From an uncultured Rhodospirillales bacterium (lineage in GTDB: Bacteria; Pseudomonadota; Alphaproteobacteria; Acetobacterales; Acetobacteraceae): a stretch of 14,690 nucleotides of DNA. The notes under the pieces are model-generated. The model did not search any database. It saw only the letters and a program-made list of their open reading frames with translations, and was not told the DNA's origin. Both the position numbers and the translations under genes were made by a program. Below, piece by piece: positions 1 through 6,494 of this stretch (position 1 is the stretch's first letter; every line of letters starts with the position of its first letter). The stretch is taken from positions 1-14,690 of the forward strand of contig CAIVDX010000243.1 in the NCBI GenBank assembly GCA_903904805.1, in the 5' to 3' direction.

Positions 1-591
1 CACGCCGGTGACAGTGCCGACCGCGCTACTGGCCAGCGTGCCGCCGGACGCGCTGGTCAGCGCCACCTTGTAGGCGCCATCAGGCAATTGCGTGCCGGAT
101 GCGGTCTTGCCATTCCAGCTCCAGTCGTTGGTGCCGGCATTGCCCGACAGTGTGGTGCTGTAGACCGGCGTGCCGGCGGCGTTGCTGACCACCGCCTTCA
201 CCGCGCCGGCGGCGGGCAGGCTGAACCGCACCGTGCCGGTGCCATGCTGGAGGCTCAGCGCGCTTGCTTGAACCGCCACATTATGTCCCACCGCGCTGGC
301 CGATTGCATCACCTGGTTCGACTGGGTGAGCTGGATCAGCTGGGTCAGGCTGGAATTGGTATTGATCTGCTGTTCCACCCCGGTGAACTGTACCAGTTCG
401 GTGGTGAACTGATTCGCGTCCATCGGGCTGGTCGGGTCCTGATTCTGCAGCTGCGTCATCAGCATGTTGAGAAAATCGTTGAAGTTCGAAGTGAGCGAAC
501 TCAGCGCATTGCTGCCGATCGCGCTGCCGATCGCGGCGGTGGTGCTCGGCGTGGTTGGGCTCGCGGTGCTGGCGGCGGCTGTGGTGCTCAT
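1..591 (-). CDS. flgD: Flagellar hook capping protein FlgD (3' end cut off by window edge)
   Basis: FlgD is the scaffold cap on which FlgE hook subunits polymerise; it is exported through the flagellar type III apparatus and is absent from the finished hook. The 197 visible codons show a low-complexity Ser/Thr/Ala start, then the family hallmark at about residues 39-71: FNDFLNMLMTQLQNQDP, an SPMDANQFTTELVQFTGVEQQ-like stretch, and Q/N-rich helices to about residue 95. After about residue 105 comes the start of the FlgD Ig-like/FLG fold (GTGTVRFSLPAAGAVKAVV, then WSWNGKTASGTQLPDGAYKV). The ATG at 591-589 is preceded by a good ribosome site, GGAGCGAG. It starts 14 bp after the fliK stop on the same strand, so the two are very likely cotranscribed. 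The C-terminus lies outside the window. Family assignment is secure. Confidence 0.95.
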   Translation of the reverse strand, partial: MSTTAAASTASPTTPSTTAAIGSAIGSNALSSLTSNFNDFLNMLMTQLQNQDPTSPMDANQFTTELVQFTGVEQQINTNSSLTQLIQLTQSNQVMQSASAVGHNVAVQASALSLQHGTGTVRFSLPAAGAVKAVVSNAAGTPVYSTTLSGNAGTNDWSWNGKTASGTQLPDGAYKVALTSASGGTLASSAVGTVTGV

Positions 592-605
592 GCGTCTCGC
601 TCCGA

Positions 606-2159
606 TCAGGCGGTGATGTTGATGCCGGCGCGCAGCCACCGGCTCGGGGATTTGGGCGCGGGCGACGACCGTGCGTGGGCGTCCTCGCCGTCCGGGCGTG
701 CAGATTCATCGGCATGGCGTTCGCCGCCGCGGGCGAAGGCACCACCGCCCGGCGCTCCACCTTGGCCAAAGCCCGACGGGTCAGAGAGGCTGAAACTGAG
801 CGCGCGATCGGTGGTGGTGACGCCTGCCTGGGTCAGCGCCTGGTGCAGCGCGCTCTGATCATGCTGCAGCAGCGCGAGGGTCTCCGGCCGGCTCGCCTCA
901 ACATGCACGCTGGTGCCCCCGGCACTCGTGGTCTGTCTGCTGAGGTCCTGCCCGCTGACGCCCTGGCCGTTGATGCTCTGGCCGGCCATGTCCTGGTGGG
1001 TGGCGGCCGTGGCCGCGCCGCCGCTGGGGGTGGGTGCCAGGGTGATCCGTACCTCGCCGAGCCTGTCTGGATGCAGCTGCACCACCAGTGACTGGCCGGG
1101 CGCGGTCGGCAGCGTGGCGATCGCCCTGGTGACCTGCTGCGTGGGCGCTGACAGGTCCGGCTGGGGCAGCATCAGCCCCGCCGCCGCGCCGGGCGCCTCG
1201 GCCGCCCGCGATTGGGCATCACCGGCGCTGGCACCGGCCCCACCGACGGTCTGCGCCACCGCCCCATCGGCCACCGGTGCGGGCGATGGTGCGGCGAGGG
1301 GAGGCTGCTCCCACCCGCTCTGCGCCCCCGCGGGATGCGGACTGACGCCGTCGCTGGGCAGCGCAGCGGCACCGTCTGGGGCGGCGGCCTGAGCACCGCC
1401 CACGTGTGCCAGGTGCGGCAGCGCAGGATCGTCGCGCCAAGGGGGCAACGTGGGCCCGCCCAGAGGGGTGGCCGATGGGACGCCGCCGGGCGCGGCCATC
1501 GCTGCCCAGTCGCTCGCCGGCGCAACCAAAGCCACCGCCGGGAAGATTGGCAACGGCGCCGCGGCCGCCGGCGCCGGGTTGGCATCGGTCTCCGCTGGCG
1601 GGGGAGCGCGGCGCGGCCCCGACAACGCGCCGGGAGGCGAGGCCCTCCCGCTTGCTGGCTCGGCGCGCGCCCGCGACGGGGCCGCCATCGGCGTGGCCTC
1701 GCCAGACACCAGCCCCGCCGCCCCTGGCGGGGGAACCGGCGATTGTCTCGGCGGTGACTGGGCCAGACCCTCGGCGGGATCCGTCGGTGACGCACCCTCG
1801 CAGGCGCGCGGCGCCGCGCTGCTGACGTGACCGATAGCGGTATCGTCACCTGCCGTGTCGTCGACGGTGGACCCCGCGGCCTTCGCAACGGTCGCCGCGC
1901 CGCCATGGGCTGCCACCAGGGGGGCCGGCGCACCCCCTATCAGCGCTGCGGCCGAGACCTCGGCGGGTGGTGGCTGCGCGCTGTTGCCATACTGCTCCGC
2001 CCCGCTCATCGCCGTCGCGGCACCAGTCGGAGGCGCGCCGCCCAGATTGCTGGCCAGCAGATCAAGGAACGACGAGCCTGGCGTCGCGTCTGCGCTGTCC
2101 GGCATGGCGAGCAGGGCGGCGGCGAACGGCGGCGCGACATTGGTAATGGCAGGTTGCAT
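606..2159 (-). CDS. fliK: Flagellar hook-length control protein FliK
   Basis: FliK is the secreted molecular ruler that stops hook growth and switches export from hook to filament substrates. The 517-residue product has a long, poorly conserved Ala/Pro/Gly-rich N-terminal part (about 1-340), as expected for the ruler region. A C-terminal Flg_hook domain starts at about residue 344, with PGQSLVVQLHPDRLGEVRIT followed later by SVHVEASRPETLALLQ and LHQALTQAG. A Gly/Arg/charged tail ends at LRAGINITA. I chose the ATG at 2159 because the predicted sigma-54 start site lies near 2179. The upstream in-frame ATGs (2186, 2276) would fall outside that transcript. The ribosome site is weak (CGGA). An unusual pentapeptide-repeat insert lies inside the hook domain (933-992). 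The gene precedes flgD and diverges from flgE. Identity rests on the C-terminal domain and context. Confidence 0.9.
   Translation of the reverse strand: MQPAITNVAPPFAAALLAMPDSADATPGSSFLDLLASNLGGAPPTGAATAMSGAEQYGNSAQPPPAEVSAAALIGGAPAPLVAAHGGAATVAKAAGSTVDDTAGDDTAIGHVSSAAPRACEGASPTDPAEGLAQSPPRQSPVPPPGAAGLVSGEATPMAAPSRARAEPASGRASPPGALSGPRRAPPPAETDANPAPAAAAPLPIFPAVALVAPASDWAAMAAPGGVPSATPLGGPTLPPWRDDPALPHLAHVGGAQAAAPDGAAALPSDGVSPHPAGAQSGWEQPPLAAPSPAPVADGAVAQTVGGAGASAGDAQSRAAEAPGAAAGLMLPQPDLSAPTQQVTRAIATLPTAPGQSLVVQLHPDRLGEVRITLAPTPSGGAATAATHQDMAGQSINGQGVSGQDLSRQTTSAGGTSVHVEASRPETLALLQHDQSALHQALTQAGVTTTDRALSFSLSDPSGFGQGGAPGGGAFARGGERHADESARPDGEDAHARSSPAPKSPSRWLRAGINITA
933..992 (-). repeat. Four degenerate pentapeptide repeats inside FliK hook domain
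   Basis: FliK residues 390-409 read as four consecutive five-residue units ending in Q: DMAGQ, SINGQ, GVSGQ, DLSRQ. At DNA level these are degenerate 15-bp units. They sit between two conserved strands of the C-terminal domain (ending VRITLAP and starting SVHVEAS), where most family members have a short turn. This is seen directly; a flexible, repeat-expanded loop is inference. Confidence 0.6.
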
Positions 2160-2189
2160 CTGGATCCGAACATGAACTTCCCACATTCG

Positions 2190-2206
2190 CGCAAGCTTCG
2201 TGCCAG
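2190..2206 (-). promoter_or_regulatory. Sigma-54 promoter for fliK-flgD
   Basis: Read on the minus strand, the site is CTGGCACGAAGCTTGCG. It matches the sigma-54 (RpoN) consensus YTGGCACGRNNNTTGC at essentially every defined position. The invariant GG is at 2204-2203 and the GC at 2192-2191, exactly 12 bp apart. The predicted transcript start is near 2179, giving a leader of about 20 nt before the fliK ATG. Sigma-54 promoters need an NtrC-family activator bound upstream; the paired dyads centred about 94 and 108 bp upstream are the obvious candidates. Confidence 0.85.
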
Positions 2207-2265
2207 CGCGTGACCCGGGAAATCCGCCGGCGTTTCGAGATTTCCCCTCGCGCGCCATTGCCGAG

Positions 2266-2294
2266 CGGCAGCGCATGCCCGGCAGAATCTGCCC
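2266..2294. promoter_or_regulatory. Two tandem GGCA-N5-TGCC dyads, candidate shared enhancer
   Basis: Two copies of CGGCA-N5-TGCCC lie end to end, at 2266-2280 (core GGCAGCGCATGCC) and 2280-2294 (core GGCAGAATCTGCC, a perfect 6+1+6 inverted repeat). Their starts are 14 bp apart. They lie midway between the two divergent sigma-54 promoters: about -98/-84 from the predicted flgE start and -94/-108 from the fliK start. Paired dyads at this distance are typical of bacterial enhancer-binding protein sites. The CGGCA half-site recalls the ftr elements bound by Caulobacter FlbD, but that identification is inference from memory. Confidence 0.6.
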
Positions 2295-2343
2295 GCCCCC
2301 GTCACCAGTATAAAAGTTTGCTTGATTTACCGCGCATTTTCAC

Positions 2344-2360
2344 CTGGCACGCATTCTGCT
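2344..2360 (+). promoter_or_regulatory. Sigma-54 promoter for flgE
   Basis: The site reads CTGGCACGCATTCTGCT. The -24 element TGGCACG is perfect. The -12 element is CTGC instead of TTGC. GG (2346-2347) and GC (2358-2359) have the exact 12-bp register. The predicted start is near 2371, inside the 10-bp tandem repeat, giving a leader of about 112 nt before the flgE ATG. It probably drives flgE-flgK-flgL together, since those genes are separated by only 1 and 7 bp. Confidence 0.85.
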
Positions 2361-2363
2361 GAC

Positions 2364-2427
2364 GCTACACCGAGCTACACCGAGCTACCACGAGCTACCA
2401 CGAGCTACCACGAGCTACCACGAGCTT
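2364..2427 (+). repeat. 10-bp tandem repeat, six copies plus partial, over flgE start site
   Basis: Two units of GCTACACCGA (2364-2383) are followed by four units of GCTACCACGA (2384-2423) and a partial GCTT. The two unit types differ only by an AC/CA swap. The period is almost one DNA helical turn and is not a multiple of 3. The array begins about 7 bp before the predicted transcription start and fills the first half of the flgE leader. Function is unknown. Possibilities include a phased protein-binding array, a leader RNA element, or a slippage-prone length-variable tract. Confidence 0.9.
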
Positions 2428-2482
2428 CCCAAGCACGCAGCCCGCCGGCCGATCGGCGCGGTGCCAGGACAGGAGAGAATGC

Positions 2483-3787
2483 ATGTCGATCTTCGGCGCG
2501 ATGAACAGCGCGATCAGCGGCCTTGCCGCCCAATCCGCCGCCTTCACTGACATTTCAGACAACATCGCCAACAGCCAGACTGTTGGCTACAAGGAGGTTG
2601 GCACCGCTTTTTCAGATTATCTCACGCAATCCAATGCGAACCAGAACCAATCCGGCTCGGTGGCGACGAAGCCGGAATATATGAACAATGTGCAGGGCAC
2701 GGTGGTACAAAGCAACGATCCGCTGGCGATGGCGATCACCGGGCAGGGCTTCTTCCCGGTCAGTGTCGGATCGAGCAACGGCCTCACCACGAGCTTCAAC
2801 CAGCAGCCCTATTACACCCGTGCCGGCGATTTCCAGATGAACGCGCAAGGATATCTGGTGAACTCAGCAGGATATTATCTCAATGGCTGGAGTGCGACCC
2901 CGGTCAGTGGCACGATCAACCAGACCAGCCTCGCCCCGATCCAGGTCAGCCAGAGCACCTTCACGCCGATCGCCACCACATCGATGAACCTGTCGGCGAA
3001 CCTGCCAGCCACACCGTCCTCCGGCTCGACCGTATCATCGCAGATCCAGATCTATGATGCCCTTGGAACCGCCCACACCGTCAATCTGAACTGGACACAA
3101 ACCGCCAACAACAACTGGACGGTGGCGGTGAATGTTCCAGACAACAGCACCGGAAGTGCCGTCGGCACGGCACAGGTCGCATTTGGTTCGACGAGCGGCA
3201 ATCCGGTTCCCGAGGGCACGGTCGGCAGCATCGGCGGCGATACCGGCACGGTCAGCAGCACAAGCTACAGCGCCGGCGGTGCCGCGGCCCTGAGCTTCAC
3301 GGTGAATTTCGGTTCCGGCACGCAAACGGTCACTTTGGGCATGGGCACTTATGGTGCAGCGGGAGGGATCACCCAATATGCCGGCACCACATATGCGCAG
3401 ACCAATCTGTCACAAAACGGCGTGCCGCCGGGATCGTTCCAAAGCGTCACCACCCAGGCCAACGGCGATGTGGTGATCAACTACAATAACGGCCAGTCGC
3501 AGACCATCGCGCAAGTGCCGGTCGTCACCTTCGAGGCACCGGATCAGTTGCAGAGCCAGAACGGACAGGCCTACACTGCAACGCCCAATTCCGGTACGCC
3601 CTCTGCGCTGACAGCGGGTACCTCCGGCGCGGGTGCGATCGTGACGGGGTCGGAAGAGCAATCCAATGTCGACATCTCCGCCCAGTTCAGTCATCTGATC
3701 GTGGCCCAGCAGGCCTACTCGGCAAACTCAAAGGTAATCACTTCGGCCAATCAGATGATGCAGGCCACCATCAACATGCTGCAGTAG
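2483..3787 (+). CDS. flgE: Flagellar hook protein FlgE
   Basis: FlgE polymerises into the curved hook joining basal body and filament. The 434-residue product starts SIFGAMNSAISGLAAQSAAF with the rod/hook N-terminal motif DISDNIANSQTVGYKE (about 23-38). Internal segments carry the FlgE-type D2 beta domain (about 170-300, including SQIQIYDALGTAHTVNLNWT). The C-terminus has the matching coiled-coil motif (SNVDISAQFSHLIVAQQAY, then SANSKVITSANQMMQATINML). Both termini are complete and the length is typical. The ATG is preceded at good distance by AGGAGAG (2471-2477). It is the first gene after the sigma-54 promoter at 2344-2360, and flgK follows after one base. Family assignment is secure. Confidence 0.96.
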   Translation: MSIFGAMNSAISGLAAQSAAFTDISDNIANSQTVGYKEVGTAFSDYLTQSNANQNQSGSVATKPEYMNNVQGTVVQSNDPLAMAITGQGFFPVSVGSSNGLTTSFNQQPYYTRAGDFQMNAQGYLVNSAGYYLNGWSATPVSGTINQTSLAPIQVSQSTFTPIATTSMNLSANLPATPSSGSTVSSQIQIYDALGTAHTVNLNWTQTANNNWTVAVNVPDNSTGSAVGTAQVAFGSTSGNPVPEGTVGSIGGDTGTVSSTSYSAGGAAALSFTVNFGSGTQTVTLGMGTYGAAGGITQYAGTTYAQTNLSQNGVPPGSFQSVTTQANGDVVINYNNGQSQTIAQVPVVTFEAPDQLQSQNGQAYTATPNSGTPSALTAGTSGAGAIVTGSEEQSNVDISAQFSHLIVAQQAYSANSKVITSANQMMQATINMLQ

Positions 3788-3788
3788 C

Positions 3789-5285
3789 ATGTCGAGCCTG
3801 TCCGGAGCACTGGAGATCGCCGACAGCGGATTGCGCTCGGTGCAGAGCCAGTTGGCACTCATCTCGCAAAATGTCGCCAATGCCGGCACCGCCGGCTATG
3901 CCACCGAGAGCGAGGCCCAGAGTGCCGTCGGTGCTGCCGGCCAGCCGATGGGTGTGCACGCGCTGCCAGCCATTGCCGCCTCCGATCCGGCACTGCAGGC
4001 GCAGCTGCTCGCGCAAACATCCTCGGTCGCCGCGCTGAGCACGCAGCAATCCGCACTGCAGCCGCTCGACCAGCTAGCCGGCACGGTTGGATCCGCCAAT
4101 GACCTGGCCAGCGACCTTGGTGCCCTGCAGAACAGCTTTACCAGCCTGCTCAGCGATCCCTCGAACCAGGCACAGCAGCAGGCGGTGGTGCAAAGCGCGC
4201 AAACCCTCACCGGCCAGCTCAACGCCCTGGGCCAGGCGACGAGCACCGCTCGGCAGACCGCGCAAGGCGCGATCGTCAGCTCTGTCGCCACACTCAATCA
4301 GGCCCTGGCGCGGATCGGCCAGCTCAACACTCAGATCGTCGCGCTCACGGCGCAGGGGCAGAGTACCGCCGATCTGGCGAATGCGCGCACCAACGCGCTG
4401 GCATCGATCGCGCAGCTCGTTTCGGTACAAACCAGCACCCAGCCGAACGGCGCGCTGGTGGTGGCCACCAACGGTGGCGTGATTCTGCCCACCGATGGCA
4501 GCCAGGGGATCACCACCACCAACGCCACGCTCACCCCCGGCAGTGCCGCGGCGCCGCCGATCCTGCTCGGCGGGGTGGACATCACCACATCCCTCACCGG
4601 CGGCGCGCTGGGCGCCAACATCGCTCTGCGCGACACCATCCTGCCCACCCGCCAGGCCGAGCTCGATGAATTCTCGGCGACACTGGCGCAGAGATTCTCC
4701 GCCCAGGGCCTCACTCTTTTCACCGATGCCTCCGGCGCGGTGCCATCCGCCGGCACTCCCGTGCAGGCGAATTATCTCGGCCTCGCCGTTGAGATTGAGG
4801 TCAATCAGGCGGTGATCGCCACCCCTTCGCTGGTACGTGACGGCACCCAGGCCACAATCAGCTTCACGCCGAATCCTTCAGGCGGGCCGGCCGGTTTCAG
4901 CACGCTGATCGCCAATATCGTGCAATATGGCCTGGGCAGCGACGCACAAGCCGGCGTGGCGCAGCCGGCGGCGAACAGCACGGGCCTCGGCGCGAACGGC
5001 GATCTCTCCGCCAGCTACAGCGGAAATGGCAGCCTCGCCACGCTCGCCGCCAGCATGACCGCGTCGCAGGCCGCCAGTGTCGGCACCGCATCGAGCGCGC
5101 TCGCCAACGCGCAATCGGTGCAGACCGGACTGCAGAGCCAGCTGCAATCCGCCATCGGCGTGTCGGTCGACGGTCAACTGGCCAACATGATCGCCTTGCA
5201 GAACTCCTATGGCGCAAATGCGAAGATCATCACCGCGGTGGAAGCAATGTTCACCGCGCTGATGGCCGCGGTGGGTGCGGCGTGA
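3789..5285 (+). CDS. flgK: Flagellar hook-associated protein 1, FlgK
   Basis: FlgK forms the first junction ring between hook and filament. The 498-residue protein has the conserved N-terminus (GLRSVQSQLALISQNVANAG, about 14-33, followed by TAGYATE). A long Ala/Gln/Ser-rich helical region (about 75-200) includes LNQALARIGQLNTQIVALT. A substituted middle portion follows, and the conserved C-terminus reads GVSVDGQLANMIALQNSYGA followed by NAKIITAVEAMFTALM. It is somewhat shorter than enterobacterial FlgK (about 550), consistent with a reduced central domain. The ATG lies one base after the flgE stop and has no clear ribosome site, so translational coupling is likely. Family assignment is secure from termini and position between flgE and flgL. 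Confidence 0.94.
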   Translation: MSSLSGALEIADSGLRSVQSQLALISQNVANAGTAGYATESEAQSAVGAAGQPMGVHALPAIAASDPALQAQLLAQTSSVAALSTQQSALQPLDQLAGTVGSANDLASDLGALQNSFTSLLSDPSNQAQQQAVVQSAQTLTGQLNALGQATSTARQTAQGAIVSSVATLNQALARIGQLNTQIVALTAQGQSTADLANARTNALASIAQLVSVQTSTQPNGALVVATNGGVILPTDGSQGITTTNATLTPGSAAAPPILLGGVDITTSLTGGALGANIALRDTILPTRQAELDEFSATLAQRFSAQGLTLFTDASGAVPSAGTPVQANYLGLAVEIEVNQAVIATPSLVRDGTQATISFTPNPSGGPAGFSTLIANIVQYGLGSDAQAGVAQPAANSTGLGANGDLSASYSGNGSLATLAASMTASQAASVGTASSALANAQSVQTGLQSQLQSAIGVSVDGQLANMIALQNSYGANAKIITAVEAMFTALMAAVGAA

Positions 5286-5292
5286 GCGCGCC

Positions 5293-6387
5293 ATGAGCGG
5301 CAGCATCGATCCGCTATCGGGCGATCTGGGCATGCTGGGCAGCCTGCTGGCCAATTCCGCCGCCATTCGACAGCAGCTGACTACGCTCACCCAGCAGGCC
5401 AGCACCGGCTACCAGGCCGACAGCTATTCCGGCCTCGCGCCGGCCACTGCGCAAGCCGCCCTCGATCTTGCCCCGGCGATCTCCGTGCTTGGCACCCGCC
5501 AGAGCGCGATCGCCGCCGCAACCGCGCAGATGGGCGTGGCACAGACCGCGCTCAGCCAGATTGGCAGCATCGCCAGTGCGCTCTACGCCAATCTCAACAA
5601 CATCACTGAGCTGACCCCCTCCGAAACCGACAGCATCGCCACCCAGGCGCGCGACCAGCTGCAGCAGATGGCGGGCCTGCTCGATAGCCAGGATGGCGGC
5701 CGCTATGTCTTCGCCGGGCAGGACAGCGCGGCCGTACCGGTGCCAAGCCCCGACCAGATCGACAGCTCCGGCTTCAGCAGGCAGATCGCCAGCGCGGTGT
5801 CCTCGCTCGGCACCGGCAACGGTGCGGCCACCTGGCAGAGTGTGCTGGCCCTTGCCGGCTCGAACGCCGTCGGAACCTCGCCATTCTCGGCCAACCTCTC
5901 CCAGCCTGCCGCCAGCGTGAACCAGAGGCTGGCGGAAGTGATCACGCCCGGCGGGCTCGTGCAGGTTGGCATTGCCGCCAGTGCCAACGCCTTTGTCACC
6001 ACCGCCGGCGCGGGCACCAGCAGCACCGGCTCCTATATGCGCGACATCATGGCGGCATTGGCCACTGTCGGCACGCTGAGCAGCGCGCAGACCAACGTCG
6101 GTGCCGATGTGCAGGGCCTCGTGCAACAAGTGCGCAGCTCGCTGGGCAACGCCATCACCGCGCTCGGCCAGGACCAGGGCGAGCTCGGCAACCGCCAGAC
6201 CATGCTGACCGTCGAAAGCACCACCATGGCACAGACCCAGACCGCGCTCACCGGGCAACTCTCCAGTGCCGATCAGGTGGACACCGCGACGGTGCTGTCC
6301 ACACTCACCGCCACACAGACGCGTCTGCAGGCCTCGTACCAGCTGATGTCGGGGCTGAGCAGCCTGACATTGACGAAATATCTTTGA
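5293..6387 (+). CDS. flgL: Flagellar hook-associated protein 3, FlgL
   Basis: FlgL is the second hook-filament junction protein and the base on which flagellin assembles. From the ATG at 5293 it is 364 residues. The flagellin-like N-terminal helices (about 15-140) include LLANSAAIRQQLTTLTQQAS, TGYQADSYSGLAP and the FlgL-typical GGRYVFAGQDS at about 138-148. The C-terminal helix pair contains QTALTGQLSSADQVDTATVL and ends TKYL. An upstream in-frame GTG at 5275 overlaps flgK. I preferred the ATG, 7 bp after the flgK stop, because its protein starts as expected for the family. No convincing ribosome site is seen, suggesting coupling to flgK. The long central Ser/Ala/Gly stretch is poorly conserved. 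Confidence 0.93.
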   Translation: MSGSIDPLSGDLGMLGSLLANSAAIRQQLTTLTQQASTGYQADSYSGLAPATAQAALDLAPAISVLGTRQSAIAAATAQMGVAQTALSQIGSIASALYANLNNITELTPSETDSIATQARDQLQQMAGLLDSQDGGRYVFAGQDSAAVPVPSPDQIDSSGFSRQIASAVSSLGTGNGAATWQSVLALAGSNAVGTSPFSANLSQPAASVNQRLAEVITPGGLVQVGIAASANAFVTTAGAGTSSTGSYMRDIMAALATVGTLSSAQTNVGADVQGLVQQVRSSLGNAITALGQDQGELGNRQTMLTVESTTMAQTQTALTGQLSSADQVDTATVLSTLTATQTRLQASYQLMSGLSSLTLTKYL

Positions 6388-6403
6388 TTTTTCTGCGTGC
6401 CTT

Positions 6404-6433
6404 TCATCGGCGCTTAACCACTTCAGCCGATGA
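6404..6433. promoter_or_regulatory. 8-bp inverted repeat between flgL and flagellin
   Basis: Perfect arms TCATCGGC (6404-6411) and GCCGATGA (6426-6433) flank a 14-nt spacer. No T-run follows, so it is not a classical terminator. It begins 16 bp after the flgL stop and ends 61 bp before the flagellin start. It could be an operator, a processing hairpin or an mRNA stabiliser; the sequence does not decide. Confidence 0.5.
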
Positions 6434-6443
6434 TGTGCGCAAG

Positions 6444-6458
6444 CCCGCAAAAGGCGGG
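6444..6458 (+). promoter_or_regulatory. Small GC hairpin in flagellin leader
   Basis: CCCGC and GCGGG pair around the loop AAAAG, about 36 nt before the flagellin ATG. In Caulobacter, FlbT acts on the flagellin 5' leader, so leader structures here are candidates for that contact. The hairpin is seen; its role is inference. The predicted stem is only 5 bp. Confidence 0.35.
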
Positions 6459-6494
6459 GGTTCATAAACCTTATCGGAAAGCGGGTAAGTCACC

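Larger units (their letters stand above)
2160..2482. other. Divergent fliK/flgE control region without a gene
   Basis: This 323-bp stretch has no credible coding sequence. From left to right it holds the fliK leader and sigma-54 promoter, a GC-rich spacer, two tandem dyads (2266-2294), an AT-richer patch (about 2306-2342, including TATAAAAG), the flgE sigma-54 promoter, a 10-bp tandem repeat, and the flgE leader ending in a strong ribosome site AGGAGAG at 2471-2477. Confidence 0.85.

Noticed and set aside
1212..1757. Open frames on the plus strand across fliK
   Set aside because: Arg/Gly/Pro-rich translations with no motif; typical of high-GC antisense frames. FliK has a recognisable C-terminal domain on the minus strand.
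2364..2427. Tandem repeat as a CRISPR array or iteron origin
   Set aside because: Units are only 10 bp with no spacers, and there is no replication or Cas gene; the location at a promoter gives a better explanation.
2322..2504. Short open frame reading through the 10-bp repeat upstream of flgE
   Set aside because: TTG start lies upstream of the predicted transcript start, there is no ribosome site, and the 10-bp period shifts frame each unit, so the peptide repeat is incidental.
3853..3869. Sigma-54-like site TGGCACTCATCTCGCA inside flgK
   Set aside because: GG/GC spacing is right, but it lies in the conserved N-terminal FlgK codons (LALISQNVA), so the match is best explained by protein constraint; no gene start follows.
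6426..6433. GCCGATGA resembling a sigma-28 -10 element before flagellin
   Set aside because: No TAAA-like -35 element at the required 15-bp spacing; the sequence is one arm of an inverted repeat.
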